Assembly (NCBI GenBank): GCA_942492065.1
Contig: CALODV010000014.1
Coordinates: 186,001-250,000 of the forward strand
Reading direction: 5' to 3'
DNA length: 64,000 nucleotides
Origin: G963665815 sp942492065
GTDB taxonomy: Bacteria; Cloacimonadota; Cloacimonadia; Cloacimonadales; JAIOQZ01
Positions 24,658 through 34,760 of this stretch are shown piece by piece. Each line of letters starts with the position of its first letter. Within the stretch, counting starts at the first letter, position 1. The notes below the pieces were generated by a model, which did no database searches, was not told the DNA's origin, and saw nothing but the letters and a program-made list of their open reading frames with translations. The position numbers and the translations under genes are program-made.

Positions 24658-26724
24658 CTATTTTTTACTTCTCATTTCCTGAATAAGCTCTTCTTCTATC
24701 TGAGCAGGAACTGGTTTATAGGAACTGAATATCATTGTGAACTCGGCTTTTCCCTGGGTGGATGATCTGATAACAGTTGCCATACCGAAAGTTTCGCTTA
24801 AAGGAATCTCGGCTTCAATCTTGGTAAAGTGATCTTCTACGACTGTATCTGTAATTAAACCGCGTCTCTGATTCACAACAGCAAGTACGTTTGATCTGAA
24901 CTCGGATGGTGTATCAATGGAAACATTCATGACCGGTTCAAGGATTTTAATACTGCTTTGTCCGTAATGCTCTCTGAAAGCATCTCTCGTAGCAACTTCA
25001 AATGCAAGCATAGATGAGTCTACCGGGTGAAAATTACCGTCATCAAGCGTCATTTTGACACCTACAAGAGGAAATCCTGTGATCTGACCTTTATCCATAC
25101 AATTGAAAAAGCCTTTTTCACAGCCCGGGATGTAGTTGGTAGGAATAACTCCACCTTTGATATTGTCTTCAAAAATATTTTCATCTGTTCCTGATGGAGA
25201 GAACGTTCCCTGAACTCTTGCATATTGTCCGCGACCACCGGATTGTTTTTTATGTGTGTAATCAAAAGTTACGTTTTTCTTGAATGTTTCTCTGTATGAA
25301 ACCTTTGGAGCTCCTACATCTACATTAACACCGTATTCTCGTCTGATTCTTTCCACGTATACGTTAAGGTGAAGTTCACCCATACCGGAGATAATAGTTT
25401 CAGATGTTTCGTCATCAATATAAGCTTTGAAAGTAGGATCTTCTTTGGTGAAACGGTTAAGAGCTTTGGAAAGCTGATCGTTGGATTTATTGTCCTTCAC
25501 AACGAGAGCCAGTGAAATAATTGGTTCCGGAGCATAAGTCTCTCTCAGTGAGTAATTGATATCTTCGCCTGTAAACGTATCTCCAAGGGCACAGTCAACA
25601 CCAAACAGGGCGACAATGTTTCCTGCTCTGGCATAAGTAATGTCTTCCATACTGCTGGCATGCATTCTTACAAGACGTCCTACCTTAATTCTTTTCTTTG
25701 TACGTCTGTTAATAAGGTTATCACCTTTATTCAGGCTTCCCTGATAGACTCTGATATATGTGAGCTGTCCATACTGCTGTGCTTCAAGTTTAAAGGCAAG
25801 ACCGACAAATGGTTTGTCCGGAGTACATTCAAGCAGAACATCTTCGCCGTTGTTATCCATATCCTGAGCATGGTTTTCAATATCTTTTGGAGAAGGCAGG
25901 TACTGCAGTACAGCATCAAGGAGCATACGAACACCCTTGTTTTTGAAGGCAGAACCTACAAATACCGGTGTAAGAGCCAGAGAGATAGTTCCTTTTCTGA
26001 CAGCTTCGTAAATCATTTCTTCGGTTTCTTCACCTTCTAGAAAAGCTTCTGCAAGATCATCGCAATAGAGAGTAATCTGGTCGATCATTTCCTCTCTCTT
26101 ATGTTTTGCTTCTTCCATATATTCTTCAGGTATTTCTTTAATAAGTACCTGTTCGTTGTTTGCTCCTTCATAAAAATGAGCTTCCATTTTTACCAGATCG
26201 ATAATTCCTTCAAACTCGTTACCGAGTCCAATAGGAATCTGCATCATTACAGCATGGTGATCAAGCTTTTCACAGAGCTGTTCCGTAACCTTTTCCGGGT
26301 TAGCTCCAACTCTGTCGCATTTATTAATGAATGCCAACCTTGGAACGTTGTAACGTTTCATCTGTCTGTCTACAACATAAGATTGCGACTGCACGCCGCC
26401 GACTGAGCACAGCACGAGTACTGCACCGTCCAGAACACGCAGGGCCTGTTCAACTTCTACGGTGAAGTCAACGTGTCCGGGAGTATCAATAATGTTAATA
26501 GGGTGGTCTTTCCACTCTACGTTAGTAGCAGCGGAAGATATTGTAATACCGCGTTCTTTTTCCAGTTCCATGGAGTCCATTGTTGCCCCGACTCCGTCTT
26601 TTCCGCGTACTTCGCCTATTCTGTGTATTTTATTGCAATAATACAAAATTCTTTCGGTAAGAGTAGTCTTACCTGAGTCTATATGAGCACTGATGCCTAT
26701 ATTTCTGAGTTTCTCAATATTCAC
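24658..26724 (-). CDS. fusA: Translation elongation factor G, mitochondrial/spd-type
   Basis: EF-G is the GTPase that moves tRNAs and mRNA through the ribosome. G motifs are visible: AHIDSGKTT, RGITI, DTPGHVDF and NKCDR (usually NKMD/NKLD), followed by the EF-G domains II-V (GMGELHLNVYVERIRREYGV, QSGGRGQYARV, HPVDSS). The block KGKDGVGATMDSMELEKERGITI and ALRVLDGAVLVLCSVGGVQSQ is much closer to mitochondrial EF-G1 and the spirochaete/planctomycete spdEFG type than to ordinary bacterial FusA. The first TTG ten codons upstream lacks a ribosome site; GTG at 26724 follows AAAGGA and is preferred, giving 688 residues. It is not beside rpsL, rpsG or tuf. Confidence 0.88.
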   Translation of the reverse strand: MNIEKLRNIGISAHIDSGKTTLTERILYYCNKIHRIGEVRGKDGVGATMDSMELEKERGITISSAATNVEWKDHPINIIDTPGHVDFTVEVEQALRVLDGAVLVLCSVGGVQSQSYVVDRQMKRYNVPRLAFINKCDRVGANPEKVTEQLCEKLDHHAVMMQIPIGLGNEFEGIIDLVKMEAHFYEGANNEQVLIKEIPEEYMEEAKHKREEMIDQITLYCDDLAEAFLEGEETEEMIYEAVRKGTISLALTPVFVGSAFKNKGVRMLLDAVLQYLPSPKDIENHAQDMDNNGEDVLLECTPDKPFVGLAFKLEAQQYGQLTYIRVYQGSLNKGDNLINRRTKKRIKVGRLVRMHASSMEDITYARAGNIVALFGVDCALGDTFTGEDINYSLRETYAPEPIISLALVVKDNKSNDQLSKALNRFTKEDPTFKAYIDDETSETIISGMGELHLNVYVERIRREYGVNVDVGAPKVSYRETFKKNVTFDYTHKKQSGGRGQYARVQGTFSPSGTDENIFEDNIKGGVIPTNYIPGCEKGFFNCMDKGQITGFPLVGVKMTLDDGNFHPVDSSMLAFEVATRDAFREHYGQSSIKILEPVMNVSIDTPSEFRSNVLAVVNQRRGLITDTVVEDHFTKIEAEIPLSETFGMATVIRSSTQGKAEFTMIFSSYKPVPAQIEEELIQEMRSKK

Positions 26725-27366
26725 GCTAAATCCTTTATTTCTTAGTGTCTTCAAAATGGAGGATAGGACTTGAAACCCTTAAATTACGTCAAGACAATTT
26801 TTTACTTTTCTCCATTATGTGTATTCGTTCTTAAAATATTGAATTAAAGAAAACTTTTGGTCATAATTACAGAACTTCATACATAAAAGATATATCAGAG
26901 TTTGTTAAGAGAGTAGAAATTAATTGTTTGAAAGCAGAGAAAATTGTGGGGGAGGGGGAGGGGGAGGGGGGGGATTCATAAGTAATGGCAAAATGAATAA
27001 CTAATCAATATGTGTCCAAAGTATCTTCATTATAGAAAGAATTCACTTGACATAACCTCACTGATCTATTTCATTTTGCTATATTTTATATCGGTGTAGA
27101 ATTACATGCTTAATTCTTGCAGATATGTGGATGTGTTTATTAATAAGTATGTAATTAATTTCTTAGTAAAACTCTCTTAATGTAGTAAACTGGTTTCTTA
27201 AATACTCAATTTCAAAATGACAATATTACAGTATCAAAAAAACGGAAATGAGAATGTAAACAATAACTTCGTGCAGAAGAGCTCAACAACCCCATTTCCT
27301 GAATACATTATTGCAGGATTATGCTTTGTATGCAAGTTTATTCTCGTATCCACCGAAGGAGAAAGC
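26725..27366. other. Divergent intergenic region with poly-G tract
   Basis: This ~640-bp region separates the EF-G gene from the C25 peptidase gene. Contents are a G-rich tract (26948-26973), a TTGACA at 27047-27052 and an extended -10-like TGCTATATT (27077-27085). An open frame continues upstream of the peptidase ATG but lacks a ribosome site or a protein-like start. No RNA gene was recognised. Confidence 0.5.
26948..26973 (+). repeat. G-tract: three G5A units then G8
   Basis: The tract is four G-runs of 5, 5, 5 and 8 separated by single A residues. It satisfies the G-quadruplex pattern with one-base loops on the plus strand. It is a lone simple-sequence tract in otherwise AT-rich DNA, about 390 bp before the C25 peptidase start and about 220 bp upstream of EF-G. 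Such tracts also slip during replication and sequencing. Confidence 0.85.
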
Positions 27367-30300
27367 ATGGAAAAAATATTTTTTCTGTGTGTATTGTTTG
27401 TATTATTTACAGCTATTTATTGCGTAAATCATACAATTACATTTAATGAATCCGAACTTGAAATAATTAAGGACAAAATATATGATGTCCTGTATTATGA
27501 AGGATTACATTCATCACAAGAAATTGGTGCACCTAATCTACCTGTAAAAACGCTTAAATTCATTGTCCCAACTGGAATGGATGTCTCTGCAGTTAATATC
27601 AGTAAAACTGACAATCTGGCAGAAGATTCATTGTTTGTTATCCCTACCCAACCACCTGTAATGCCTTCTATTGATTATGTACCGGGGCCATTTGTGGAAC
27701 CAGATCCTGAGTTCTTACAGTGTTAACGCAGATTATCCCGTTGAACCCGTAATAGTGAAAGATCAGAGTTATCTTGACGGATGCTACAGGATTGTGACTG
27801 TTGATGTATATCCATTTCAATACAATCCGGTAACACAGGAACTGATTGTTAACAACTCAATAAATTTCAGTTTTGATTACACAGCTTCTACAGAACCTGC
27901 TATGTACAGAAATACTGTTACAACATGTAACTATCAAAGTACAAAAACTATTCTTGAAGCACTTGTAGAGAATACAGAAGATATTGATACATATATGATA
28001 CAGCCAAACACAAACAGAATCTGGCCTGATATCGATAAGCCGGTATTTGTTGTTATATCACCTGATTACCTTATTCCGGCATTAAGTGAATTTGTAGAAT
28101 GGAAGCAAATGTTAGGATTTGACATATATGTTAAATCTCTTGAAACTCTAATAACTGAATATCCCAACGGAGACGACTTTGTTCCCGGTGATTATGGAAT
28201 TAATGATGATGCCGGAAGAGTAAGAAAATACCTGTATGAACAATGGCGAGACAATGGTCTTGAACATGTACTCTTGGTTGGTGATGAAACTGCTTTTCCT
28301 GTAAGATATGGATGGGATAATTGCTGGATACCACCTGACCCCCCTGTTGACTATGAAGTTGTATCAGATTTGTATTTCCAAGACTTTAATGGTGCCTGGA
28401 ATGTTGATATAAATGACGACTATGAATATGGTCATTGGTCTCATGATAATCCATTATGTCTGAGAGAGATTTCAGGAGGTAGGTTATTAGTTGAAAGCAA
28501 TGATGCCGGAAGACAGGAGATAATTAACTGGACTGAAAAAGTCAAGACTTATGAAAATTATCCCGGTTATGGTGATGTTAACTATCTGGAGAATGTTCAC
28601 TTCTCTGCTGCAGATCAAATGGCATCTAATTTCAGATTACTGGCTAATGGTAATCTCATTCAGAACAATTACTTTGATCAAAAACAACAAGTATTAATTG
28701 ACTTATATCAGTCTTTTGGATTTACAGTTAATTTATCTTTAGAAGTTGATCCTTATGGTTCATTAGGACCTCCTTCTGGTTCTCTGACGATAGATAGGAT
28801 TAATACTGGCAATGGGTACATGCATTTCAGTCTGCACGGAGCAAAGTTCTGCATGTCTACTGCAACTACCGGAGACAATGAAAATCCACGTTATCATATT
28901 GGAAGTCTTGAAAGTTATGAAGATATCTATAATAATAATAATAATGTAGTTAATGAAGATGGAAACTGTTTCGAAAATATGAATCAGGATGGTAAATATG
29001 CTATCTTTAATTCTACTTCCTGCAGTATTGCAAACTATGTAGATCCGGGCACAAATATGTCTATTGCACGAGCTTTCACTATGTATTTAACCAACAGAGG
29101 TGGACCGGTTCTTGTTGGTAATACTAATTTAGGCTGGTTCGGTACTCATGACTCAATGAGAAATGCTTTTATGTCGCTCGCTATAGGCCCTGACAGCAAT
29201 CATAGGCCCATATTTAACATTAAAGCGGGAGAAGCATTAGACTATTCAGGAAGAGACTTTGCATATACTCTATTTGGAGACCCTTCTCTGAGATTATGGA
29301 GAGAAAAACCTGATAACCTCATTGTAACCAGAGACCCAGATTACCCACGATATATTAGAGTATCAAGGCAGTATAATGAAAATTGTATTGGTTCAACTTA
29401 TGGTAGAGCTATATTTTATAACTCACAAACTCAGGAGGAATGTGTAAAAGAAATTCAAAGTGGTACTACACCAAGCATTACATGCAGTGATTTTGCTTAT
29501 GATTATGTGAGTGTTATTGCGCCGGACTGTTTACCAACTTTTACTCGCTTCGCACTTGATAATGAAACAATTGCAAATGAAACAATAGATTATGATCTTA
29601 TTATTGAATCTGGCAAAACTGCTTATCTGGCAGGGAATATCGATTTAAGCAATATTACAAAAAGAAATGCAAAAATAATTGTTCAAGAAGGTGCAACTTT
29701 GAATATTGCCAGTAATTGTGTTCTTACTGCAGAAGGTTTCACTCGCACTAATGGACAGATTGTAGATAAAATTGTTATGCCCGGAAACAGTATAGAAGTT
29801 TCCGGAACACTGATTATTGGTTCAGGAGCTCAATTAGTCTCCAATGGCACCTGGGATGGAATCAATATTTATAACAGTTCCCCGCTGACTTTGAATAATG
29901 TTACAATAGGTGGCTGTACTCTTTCCAAAGAAGAAGGTGATTTAACTGTCAGTAATTCAGACTTCATCAATGCAGCTATCAAAGTACAATCTGGCTCTCT
30001 CACTGTATCTAACAGTATTATTGACGGACATCCAAGTTTCACAGGTATTCAGGCTATCAACAGTGCATCTGTCAACATCAGCAACACAGATATAGCAGAA
30101 GCTCTCACCGGTGTTTCATTAAACAATTGTGAAGATGTCAGTATCGATAACTGCGTAATATCAGATAATAGAGCTGATGGTATTTCATTATTCAAATCCG
30201 GTAGTCTCAGTACAGAAATCAGTAATAGTACTATTTTCAATAATCGAGTTAATGGAATCAGGCTTTATGATTCCAGAACCAAAATTGTTAACTGCTCTAT

Positions 30301-31519
30301 TACAGATAACTGGAGAAGGGGTATATTTGCCTTGAGAGAAAGTAATATTGAAGTGACTCGCGATCAGGAATCTTCATCTGATCAGCATTCAATAATAAAA
30401 GATAATTATTGGGAAGAAATTGCATTTATAGAAAATTGTATTCTGGATTTACAGGATAATCAAAATAAGATTATTGATAACAATTTTACAGTAGATACAT
30501 GGGATGAGTTTCTGATAAACTGTCCGGATATGGTTAACCGAAGAAAATTCACAGGGAATTTCTGGGGATATCTGGACAGTCATGGTAATCCGATACTTCC
30601 ATATTCAAATAGGTTTTACCCTCCTGAACTAAACCCTTTACCTGATAGTGCAGGTTATTTGTTGTCACCGGTCTGGGATTTGGTGGGTTCTGTTCCGGAT
30701 CCACCTGACGGAGGAGATGAGATTCTTTATCATCAGGCTGTAGAATATGCGGAAGACGGGGCAATATCAATTGCAGTTCAGAAATACAAAATGATAATCA
30801 GCCAATATCCCGGAAGTTCTTTTGCCGGTTATGCCGCATCTGATTTGCTTGATATTTATACTGATTTTGATGAACTGAAAACCTATTACACAACAGAACC
30901 CAACCTGCATTACGATGGAAACATAAGCAAACTGACAGCTTATCTTGAAAACTATTGTGATATAGAAATAGGTAATTATGAAGAAGCAATCGAGTACTTC
31001 GAAGAAATTATCGAAAACTCTGATTCAGAGATCGAAGTTGCAATGGCAGGCATAGAAGCAGGATATATATATTGTCTTATGGAAACTAATGGCGGTAGAT
31101 CAGCTCAATTTGTCGGAAAAAGACCTGAACTCAAACCGGCTTCAAAACAGTCATATATCGAAAATGTTGACAAAGTACTTTCAAGTATACTTACTGAAAG
31201 AAAAGTAGACAAAACAGATTCTGATGAAGATATCAGTAAGTTCCCTGAACTTCTGGGCAACTACCCTAATCCGTTCAACCCTGAAACGTCAATTCGCTTC
31301 AGTATTCCTGAAGAGAGTAATGTAAAGGTTGATATTTATAATCTGAAAGGACAGAAAGTCAAAACCGTTCTGAATGACAAATTGCAGAAAGGATCACATG
31401 AAGCAGTCTGGAAAGGATTAGATTCAACTGGCAAGTCAGTTGGATCAGGTGTTTACTTCTACAAACTAAAGGTAAATGGCAAGACAATAGATATCAGCAA
31501 ATGTGTGTTATTGAAATAA
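27367..31519 (+). pseudogene. C25 (gingipain-like) peptidase with sorting domain, frameshifted
   Basis: The gene starts at an ATG with GAAGGAG upstream and a signal peptide (MEKIFFLCVLFVLFTAIYC). It reads in one frame to a stop at 27724-27726, then continues in another. Removing one T near 27715 joins FVEPDPEF to YSVNADYP and gives 1383 residues, against 1387 in the intact paralogue at 58 kb, so the break is a single-base insertion. Order: propeptide, C25-like catalytic domain (His in HFSLHG, Cys in STSCS), parallel beta-helix region, TPR-like segment and type IX sorting domain (NYPNPFNPE...SGVYFYKL...LLK). Sequencing error or slippage are alternatives to true inactivation. Confidence 0.8.
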
Positions 31520-31538
31520 TAGAATAAATTAACTAAAA

Positions 31539-31562
31539 CCTCCTCGCTGTACAGCGAGGAGG
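31539..31562. repeat. Perfect 24-bp palindrome between the C25 and FG-GAP genes
   Basis: The arms CCTCCTCGCTGT and ACAGCGAGGAGG are exact reverse complements with no spacer; as RNA it would be a 10-bp stem with a GUAC loop. It sits 20 bp after the C25 stop and 20 bp before the next ATG. No T-run follows, so it is more likely an mRNA stabilising or processing hairpin than a strong terminator. The 3' arm contains AGGAGG, but the nearer AAGGAAA is the likely ribosome site. Confidence 0.85.
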
Positions 31563-31582
31563 ATACTTTACAAGGAAATAAA

Positions 31583-33166
31583 ATGAACAGAAAGCATTTC
31601 ATACTTTTAATCTCAATTGTATTCTGCAATTTACTATTCTCTCAGGACAGTTTAAAGACTTTACTTGAGTTCAACCACCCGTATAATACCGTGTTTAGTC
31701 AGAATACTAATGCAGGCGGTGACTTGAATGGCGATGGATATGATGATATTGTCCTATGTAGAGATGTTTCCATAGGTGCTTATCATAATCTGGGTGAAAT
31801 AAAAATATATATGGGGTCTGCTTATCCGGATACTGTTGCTGATTATACTATTCCCGATGCAGATAATGGATATCATTGGGGGTATTGCATCAGTTATGGT
31901 GGAGACTTGAACGGTGATGGTTATGATGACCTGGTTATAAGTAAGGGTGATATGTTTCATTATGGTCTTGGGACAGTACACATTTTCTGGGGTGGAAATC
32001 CTTTTGATACCGATGTGGATGTCATTCTTGAGGATAATAGTTTCAGTAAGTTTGGGATTCAGACAAAAACTGATGTCGATTTCAACAATGACGGTTTCGA
32101 CGATTTATTAGTAAATTCAATAGGTATTAATTCATACTTTACAGGAAAACTATACTTGTATTATGGCTCTGCAAATTTTGATACAGTCGTAGATTGGTCA
32201 TTTTATAATGAGAATTATGGAGGTTTTGGTGCGGCAAACGGTGTTGGAGATTTTAATGGAGACGGTTTCCAAGATATTACCGTCTGGAATTGGGTTAATA
32301 ATGAGCTAATACCCGGTTTTAGTTTGTTCAGGGGCGGAGCAACAATCAGTCAGACACCTGAATTCACAATTTTTGATTCACTGGCAGGTGTAGAGCATAA
32401 TTATTTTGGAAAGCACTTAAGTATGTCAGGTGATATTGATAATGATGGATTTGATGATCTGGTCTGGGGTGATAATGAAAGAAAGATTTACCTGCTCAAA
32501 GGCAATAGTAATTTCGATCATGATTATATTGAGTGGTTAAGTACGGATAGATACGTACTTGATATTGAGTATTGCAATATGAATAATGATGAATTTACTG
32601 ATTTAGCAGTTTCATTTACTATTCCTGAAACTATGGATTATTCAGGTATGTTTAACGTGTTTTACTCTACAAATGGAGTGTTGGATACTATATCTTCAGT
32701 TAACAAGTTTGGTAGATATAACCAGCATCAATTTGGTAAAACAATAAGACGATTAGGAGACATTAATGGTGATGGAAGGAATGATATCCTTGTTGGTTCA
32801 GGTTCTTACAACGATACAGTTTACAAATATTGCCGCATATATACACAGGACTTTGAGGTAGCAAATGGTAATTACAATATACCTGCAATAAAAGAGCTGC
32901 AACTCTGCAACTACCCCAACCCGTTTAACCCAACCACAACCATATCATACAGTCTTCCTGAAGAAGGCAATGTATGTATTGAAGTGTATAACGTAAAAGG
33001 CCAAAAGGTAAAAAAACTGGTGAATGAGCAAAAGGAAAGCGGACATCACACAATAAAATGGAACGGAACAGATGAAAATAACAAGAACGTAGGTTCCGGA
33101 GTATATTTCTATAAAGTCAAAACAGAAAAATCATCGTTAATAGATAAAATGATAATGTTGAAATAA
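31583..33166 (+). CDS. Exported FG-GAP repeat protein with type IX sorting domain
   Basis: The 527-residue protein has a signal peptide (MNRKHFILLISIVFCNLLFSQ). Seven calcium-loop-like FG-GAP/VCBS repeats of the form D-x-N/D-x-D-G-x-x-D follow (GGDLNGDGYDDI, SGDIDNDGFDDL, LGDINGDGRNDI and others), as expected for a seven-bladed integrin-type propeller. The C-terminal ~85 residues are the sorting domain (CNYPNPFNPTT...SGVYFYKVKTE...MLK). It is probably exported and held at the cell surface, binding proteins or glycans. It follows a C25 peptidase gene, the same order as at 58-62 kb. The start is supported by AAGGAAA. Confidence 0.85.
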   Translation: MNRKHFILLISIVFCNLLFSQDSLKTLLEFNHPYNTVFSQNTNAGGDLNGDGYDDIVLCRDVSIGAYHNLGEIKIYMGSAYPDTVADYTIPDADNGYHWGYCISYGGDLNGDGYDDLVISKGDMFHYGLGTVHIFWGGNPFDTDVDVILEDNSFSKFGIQTKTDVDFNNDGFDDLLVNSIGINSYFTGKLYLYYGSANFDTVVDWSFYNENYGGFGAANGVGDFNGDGFQDITVWNWVNNELIPGFSLFRGGATISQTPEFTIFDSLAGVEHNYFGKHLSMSGDIDNDGFDDLVWGDNERKIYLLKGNSNFDHDYIEWLSTDRYVLDIEYCNMNNDEFTDLAVSFTIPETMDYSGMFNVFYSTNGVLDTISSVNKFGRYNQHQFGKTIRRLGDINGDGRNDILVGSGSYNDTVYKYCRIYTQDFEVANGNYNIPAIKELQLCNYPNPFNPTTTISYSLPEEGNVCIEVYNVKGQKVKKLVNEQKESGHHTIKWNGTDENNKNVGSGVYFYKVKTEKSSLIDKMIMLK

Positions 33167-33210
33167 GGTTACAGGTTGGTAATCACAAAAATAGAGGAAC
33201 TGCTTTGCTT

Positions 33211-34746
33211 CTACTTATGCTTTTTCTTCACCTTACTATTGTGTAGCTTTTTACAGATCTTTTCCACTGATCTGAAATCTACTTTGCCTGAACTCATCAA
33301 TGGTAGATCATCTACAATATAGAACTCGCGAGGTATTTCGATTGAGGAGAGTTGTTTTGAGAGCTGTTTCTTAAGTTTACGCACATTAACTTCTTTGGTT
33401 GTAACGGCGGCAACGATATCTGCACCTTTAGCAGGATTAGGTACGTCTACTACACAGCAGGTGGCATCTTCCGGAAGCAGGTCTTCCAGAGCGTTCTCTA
33501 TCTTAACCATGGAGACCATTTCTCCACCGATTTTCGTAAAGCGCTTCAAGCGACCCTTATGCCACAGATAACCGTCTTTGTCCAGCATTCCCATATCACC
33601 GGTATCATACCAGCCATTGTGGATTCTCATGGATGTTTCTTCGATATCATCATAGTAGCCTTTCATTACAAGATCACCCTTAACCATGATTTTCCCAACT
33701 TTGCCCGGAGGAAGAATTTCATCAGTATCAATATTGATGATTCTGACTTTTACACCTTTGAGCGGAAGTCCAACTGATCCGAGTTTATCTTTTCCAACGG
33801 GATTAACCGAAATAACAGGGCTGGTTTCAGTAGTTCCATAGCCCTCCAGTATCTTCACATCATGGTGATGCAGGAAGTCATCGTGCAGTTTTTTAGGGAG
33901 TTTATCAGCTCCGGCAATAGCGAGTCTCACAGACCTGAATGTATCGCGCTCAGCTCTTCTCAGGTAACCATGGAAGAAAGTAGGGGTTCCAACAATTACA
34001 TTAATCTTGTGCTTTTTGATAGTATCACAGACACCCTTATAGTCTATCGGATTTGGCATGGCAACAATAGTTGCGCCCAGAATAATGGGGAGCCAGAACG
34101 TAACAGTAAGTCCGAAGACATGGAAATAAGGCAGGCAGGCACCATAAGTGTCATGGTGGTCTGTTTTTATGGAGAATGGCACAACATCAGTATTAGCGAG
34201 AATGTTTTTATGTGTCAACTGCACTGCTTTTGGAGCTTTTTCACTGCCGGATGTAAACAGGATAAGGGCATTATCATTGGTTTTACCACCGTGAACGCCC
34301 ATAAACGCCGCAGGGAGTTTAGAACGGGCAGCAGACTTAATCTTATCCAGAATGTTAACAGATTTGAGTATATCTTCAATGTAGACCATTCCTTCCACGT
34401 GCTTGCAGTTGACCTTTGCCAGCAGTTTTTTACTGGTAATGATTGTACTGAAAATACACTTTTCCTGTGCGTACAGGCAGTTATCTTCTGCTCCTGTTGC
34501 ATAGTTGATCATAACGGGCGTTTTGCCTGAAAATAAAAGAGCTATAAAAGAAAGTATGCATCCGGCAGATGTCGGGAGCATTACACCAATATTCTGTTCA
34601 GGGAATTTCTTAAACTTATCTGACAGCATAATGGAAGCGATCAGGGCTTCACTGTATGTAAAGTTCTTTCCTGTTGCAATATCAATTATTGCCTGTTTAC
34701 TGGAATATTTCTTAGCATTTTCTATAAATCTTTTATGTAAAAGCAT
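33211..34746 (-). CDS. AMP-forming acyl-CoA/acyl-ACP synthetase
   Basis: The 511-residue protein is an ANL-superfamily adenylating enzyme: phosphate loop LFTSGSEKAPKAVQLTH, the acyl-binding motif GYGTTETSP, the hinge YDTGDMGMLDKDGYLWHKGR and the C-terminal catalytic Lys in SSGKVDFR. The block GRLKRFTKIGGEMVS is similar to the synthetase half of Aas, which loads fatty acids onto ACP for lysophospholipid re-acylation, so a fatty acid substrate is likely. The acyltransferase half of Aas is absent. A GTG three codons upstream overlaps the ribosome site; the ATG five bases after AGGTGG is chosen. It lies 14 bp after carbamate kinase on the same strand. Confidence 0.85.
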   Translation of the reverse strand: MLLHKRFIENAKKYSSKQAIIDIATGKNFTYSEALIASIMLSDKFKKFPEQNIGVMLPTSAGCILSFIALLFSGKTPVMINYATGAEDNCLYAQEKCIFSTIITSKKLLAKVNCKHVEGMVYIEDILKSVNILDKIKSAARSKLPAAFMGVHGGKTNDNALILFTSGSEKAPKAVQLTHKNILANTDVVPFSIKTDHHDTYGACLPYFHVFGLTVTFWLPIILGATIVAMPNPIDYKGVCDTIKKHKINVIVGTPTFFHGYLRRAERDTFRSVRLAIAGADKLPKKLHDDFLHHHDVKILEGYGTTETSPVISVNPVGKDKLGSVGLPLKGVKVRIINIDTDEILPPGKVGKIMVKGDLVMKGYYDDIEETSMRIHNGWYDTGDMGMLDKDGYLWHKGRLKRFTKIGGEMVSMVKIENALEDLLPEDATCCVVDVPNPAKGADIVAAVTTKEVNVRKLKKQLSKQLSSIEIPREFYIVDDLPLMSSGKVDFRSVEKICKKLHNSKVKKKHK

Positions 34747-34760
34747 TACGCCCACCTATA

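Noticed and set aside
26725..26754. TTG start for EF-G ten codons upstream
   Set aside because: It has no ribosome site, and the extra residues are absent from EF-G relatives; GTG at 26724 has AAAGGA at proper spacing.
27217..27366. Longer N-terminal version of the frameshifted C25 protein
   Set aside because: The 50 extra codons have no ribosome site or signal-peptide logic; the ATG at 27367 has GAAGGAG and begins a signal peptide that aligns with the paralogue.
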